NCBI RefSeq assembly: GCF_002441885.1
Contig: NZ_JXJT01000018.1
Coordinates: forward strand, 1-41,419
Origin: Pseudolactococcus chungangensis CAU 28 = DSM 22330
GTDB lineage: Bacteria; Bacillota; Bacilli; Lactobacillales; Streptococcaceae
Reading direction: 5' to 3'
Length of the DNA: 41,419 nucleotides
Below the pieces are notes generated by a model. It was not told the DNA's origin. It did no database searches and saw only the letters and a list, made by a program, of their open reading frames with translations. Position numbers and translations under genes: made by a program. This document shows positions 40,233-41,419 of the stretch, one piece after another; positions within the stretch are counted from its first letter, which is position 1; every line of letters starts with the position of its first letter.

Positions 40233-41363
40233 ATGTTAGATTTAATAAAAATACGTAGAGAACTTCATCAGATTCCCGAAATTGGTTTGGAAGAATTTGA
40301 GACCCACGCTTATCTCATGACACAAATCCGTGAGTTGACAGCGGATAAATCTTTTATTGACATTAAAACTTGGCAGACAGGGATTGTCGTTAAGCTCAAT
40401 GGTTTTGCTCCAGAAAAGACGATTGGTTGGCGGACGGATATTGATGGCTTGCCGATTGTTGAAGACACAGGGGTGGCTTTTGCCTCGCGCCATGAGGGGC
40501 GGATGCACGCTTGTGGTCATGATATGCACATGACCTTGGCATTGGGCGTTTTGGAAAAAATGATTGCAACGCAGCCTAAGAACAATCTGATTTTTCTGTT
40601 TCAGCCTGCCGAGGAAAATGAGGCGGGTGGTATGCTCATGTATGAAGCTGGTGTCTTTGATGGCGACTGGTTACCGGATGAATTTTATGGTCTTCATGTT
40701 AGACCGGACCTCAAAGTCGGTGATATCGCGACTAATACACATACCTTGTTTGCAGGGACTTGTGAAGTTAAGATTAACTTCAAGGGAACGGGTGGTCACG
40801 CTGCCTTTCCACACCATGCTAACGATGCCTTAGTTGCAGCCAGTTATTTCATCACACAAGTTCAGACCATTGTGAGTCGAAATGTTGACCCGATTGAGGG
40901 GGCAGTGGTAACCTTTGGTAGCCTTCATGCTGGCACAACGAATAATGTGATTGCAGAGACGGCTTTTCTTCATGGGACGATTCGGACCTTAACTCAGGAG
41001 ATGAATCAGCTGACACAAAAAAGAATCAGAGCGATTGCAGAAGGTGTTGCTATGAGCTTTGGTTTGGCAGTTGACATTGAGCTTAAACAAGGCGGCTATC
41101 TACCCGTCGAGAATAATCCTGAATTGGCGCAGGATTTGATGACTTTCTTTGATGCGCAAGATGGCGTGAATTTGATTGACATCGAGCCAGCCATGACAGG
41201 AGAGGATTTTGGTTATATCCTATCTAAGATTCCAGGCGTCATGTTCTGGTTAGGCATTGACACGCCCTATGCCCTACATCACCCTAAAATGTCGCCTGAT
41301 GAAGGGGCACTTGCCTTTGGAGTAGAACAAATTTCAGCGTTTCTTAATACAAGAACATTATAA
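40233..41363 (+). CDS. N-acetyldiaminopimelate deacetylase (M20 peptidase family)
   Basis: The 376-residue metal-dependent amidohydrolase has [17 protein letters not shown], the metal site [22 protein letters not shown] and the dimerisation domain with [16 protein letters not shown]-terminal TGEDFGY metal-ligand segment follows. Pairing with dapH indicates the deacetylation of N-acetyl-LL-diaminopimelate (YkuR/DapL type) rather than hippurate hydrolysis. The ATG follows TTGGTGAG. Length is typical. The last complete gene before the right IS tip; no terminator is evident. Confidence 0.93.
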   Translation: MLDLIKIRRELHQIPEIGLEEFETHAYLMTQIRELTADKSFIDIKTWQTGIVVKLNGFAPEKTIGWRTDIDGLPIVEDTGVAFASRHEGRMHACGHDMHMTLALGVLEKMIATQPKNNLIFLFQPAEENEAGGMLMYEAGVFDGDWLPDEFYGLHVRPDLKVGDIATNTHTLFAGTCEVKINFKGTGGHAAFPHHANDALVAASYFITQVQTIVSRNVDPIEGAVVTFGSLHAGTTNNVIAETAFLHGTIRTLTQEMNQLTQKRIRAIAEGVAMSFGLAVDIELKQGGYLPVENNPELAQDLMTFFDAQDGVNLIDIEPAMTGEDFGYILSKIPGVMFWLGIDTPYALHHPKMSPDEGALAFGVEQISAFLNTRTL

Positions 41364-41387
41364 AAAATAGGCTATGACTGATTTTCG

Positions 41388-41412
41388 GGTTCTTTGTCAA
41401 ATCGTGTGGGAA
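41388..41412 (+). mobile_element. Terminal inverted repeat of an IS (ISL3-like), inner end
   Basis: Exact inverted copy of bases 1-25; the tip reads GGTTCTTTGTCAAATCG rightwards, so the IS body lies to the right, beyond the window. Only 7 bases follow it here. It lies 24 bp after the deacetylase stop. Confidence 0.6.
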
Positions 41413-41419
41413 AATAGTT

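Noticed and set aside
1-41419. tRNA, rRNA, CRISPR or prophage genes
   Set aside because: No cloverleaf, rRNA, repeat-spacer or phage-structural sequence was recognised by reading; a tRNA or CRISPR scan could not be run here.

Overview
The window looks like chromosome of a low-GC Gram-positive of the Streptococcaceae, most likely a lactococcus or close relative (for example the raffinolactis/piscium group). The grounds are gene content and order: the yqeGH-yhbY-nadD-yqeK-rsfS-yqeM-tmcAL block, a manganese-riboswitch-controlled YoaB-type P-ATPase, an Rgg-family regulator and the dapH/deacetylase pair. AAGGAGG-type ribosome binding sites and extended -10 (TGnTATAAT) promoters also fit. The species is an inference. 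The first and last 25 bases are perfect inverted repeats of each other and look like the ends of an ISL3-like insertion sequence, so the window is probably the unique DNA between two IS copies (a draft contig).

Layout. 1-2530: YtrA-type GntR regulator with a two-gene ABC transporter. 2531-3950: dnaJ with a CIRCE-like and a CtsR-like operator, then a structured intergenic repeat. 4036-6001: MarR regulator and its probable target, a DHA2-type MFS exporter, sharing a promoter repeat. 6191-14424: conserved ribosome/NAD/tRNA housekeeping block with a lipase-like gene and two unknown membrane-protein genes. 14534-17667: yebC, rpsU (S21), a NAD(P)-binding protein and pgk. 17929-18955 (minus): luxS and an ECF-transporter S component. 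19200-23051: aldo/keto reductase, then the Mn-riboswitch-controlled P-type ATPase. 23162-24762: an ECF sigma factor and its anti-sigma factor behind a probable self-recognised promoter. 25243-27837: clpB with a CtsR box. 28104-34128: the accessory island described next. 34371-36617: nrdD with NrdR-box-like sites. 36734-39193: ecfA1-ecfA2-ecfT energising module. 39247-41363: dapH, a small gene remnant and an N-acetyl-diaminopimelate deacetylase.

The most interesting region is 27950-34128. An Rgg/MutR-family regulator, whose leader holds about ten copies of a 7-bp repeat, faces an unlisted 14-codon gene on the opposite strand (28962-29006) that encodes a short hydrophobic peptide behind a perfect Shine-Dalgarno; this is a candidate pheromone. 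Transcribed away from it is an operon that begins with two related small hydrophobic peptides (22 of 60 core residues identical, very different leaders). A SpoIIM/DUF95 membrane protein, three small membrane proteins (two of them paralogous) and a HlyD-ATPase-MacB-type exporter follow. This is the architecture of a circular bacteriocin locus. It appears to be a two-precursor, peptide-pheromone-controlled one with unusual operators (a 38-bp perfect palindrome with a cre-like core at the presumed transcription start).

Several genes (marR, yqeG, ecfA1) have their ATG 6-7 nt after an extended -10 and no Shine-Dalgarno, so they are predicted to be made from leaderless mRNAs. In each case a terminator hairpin lies directly upstream.
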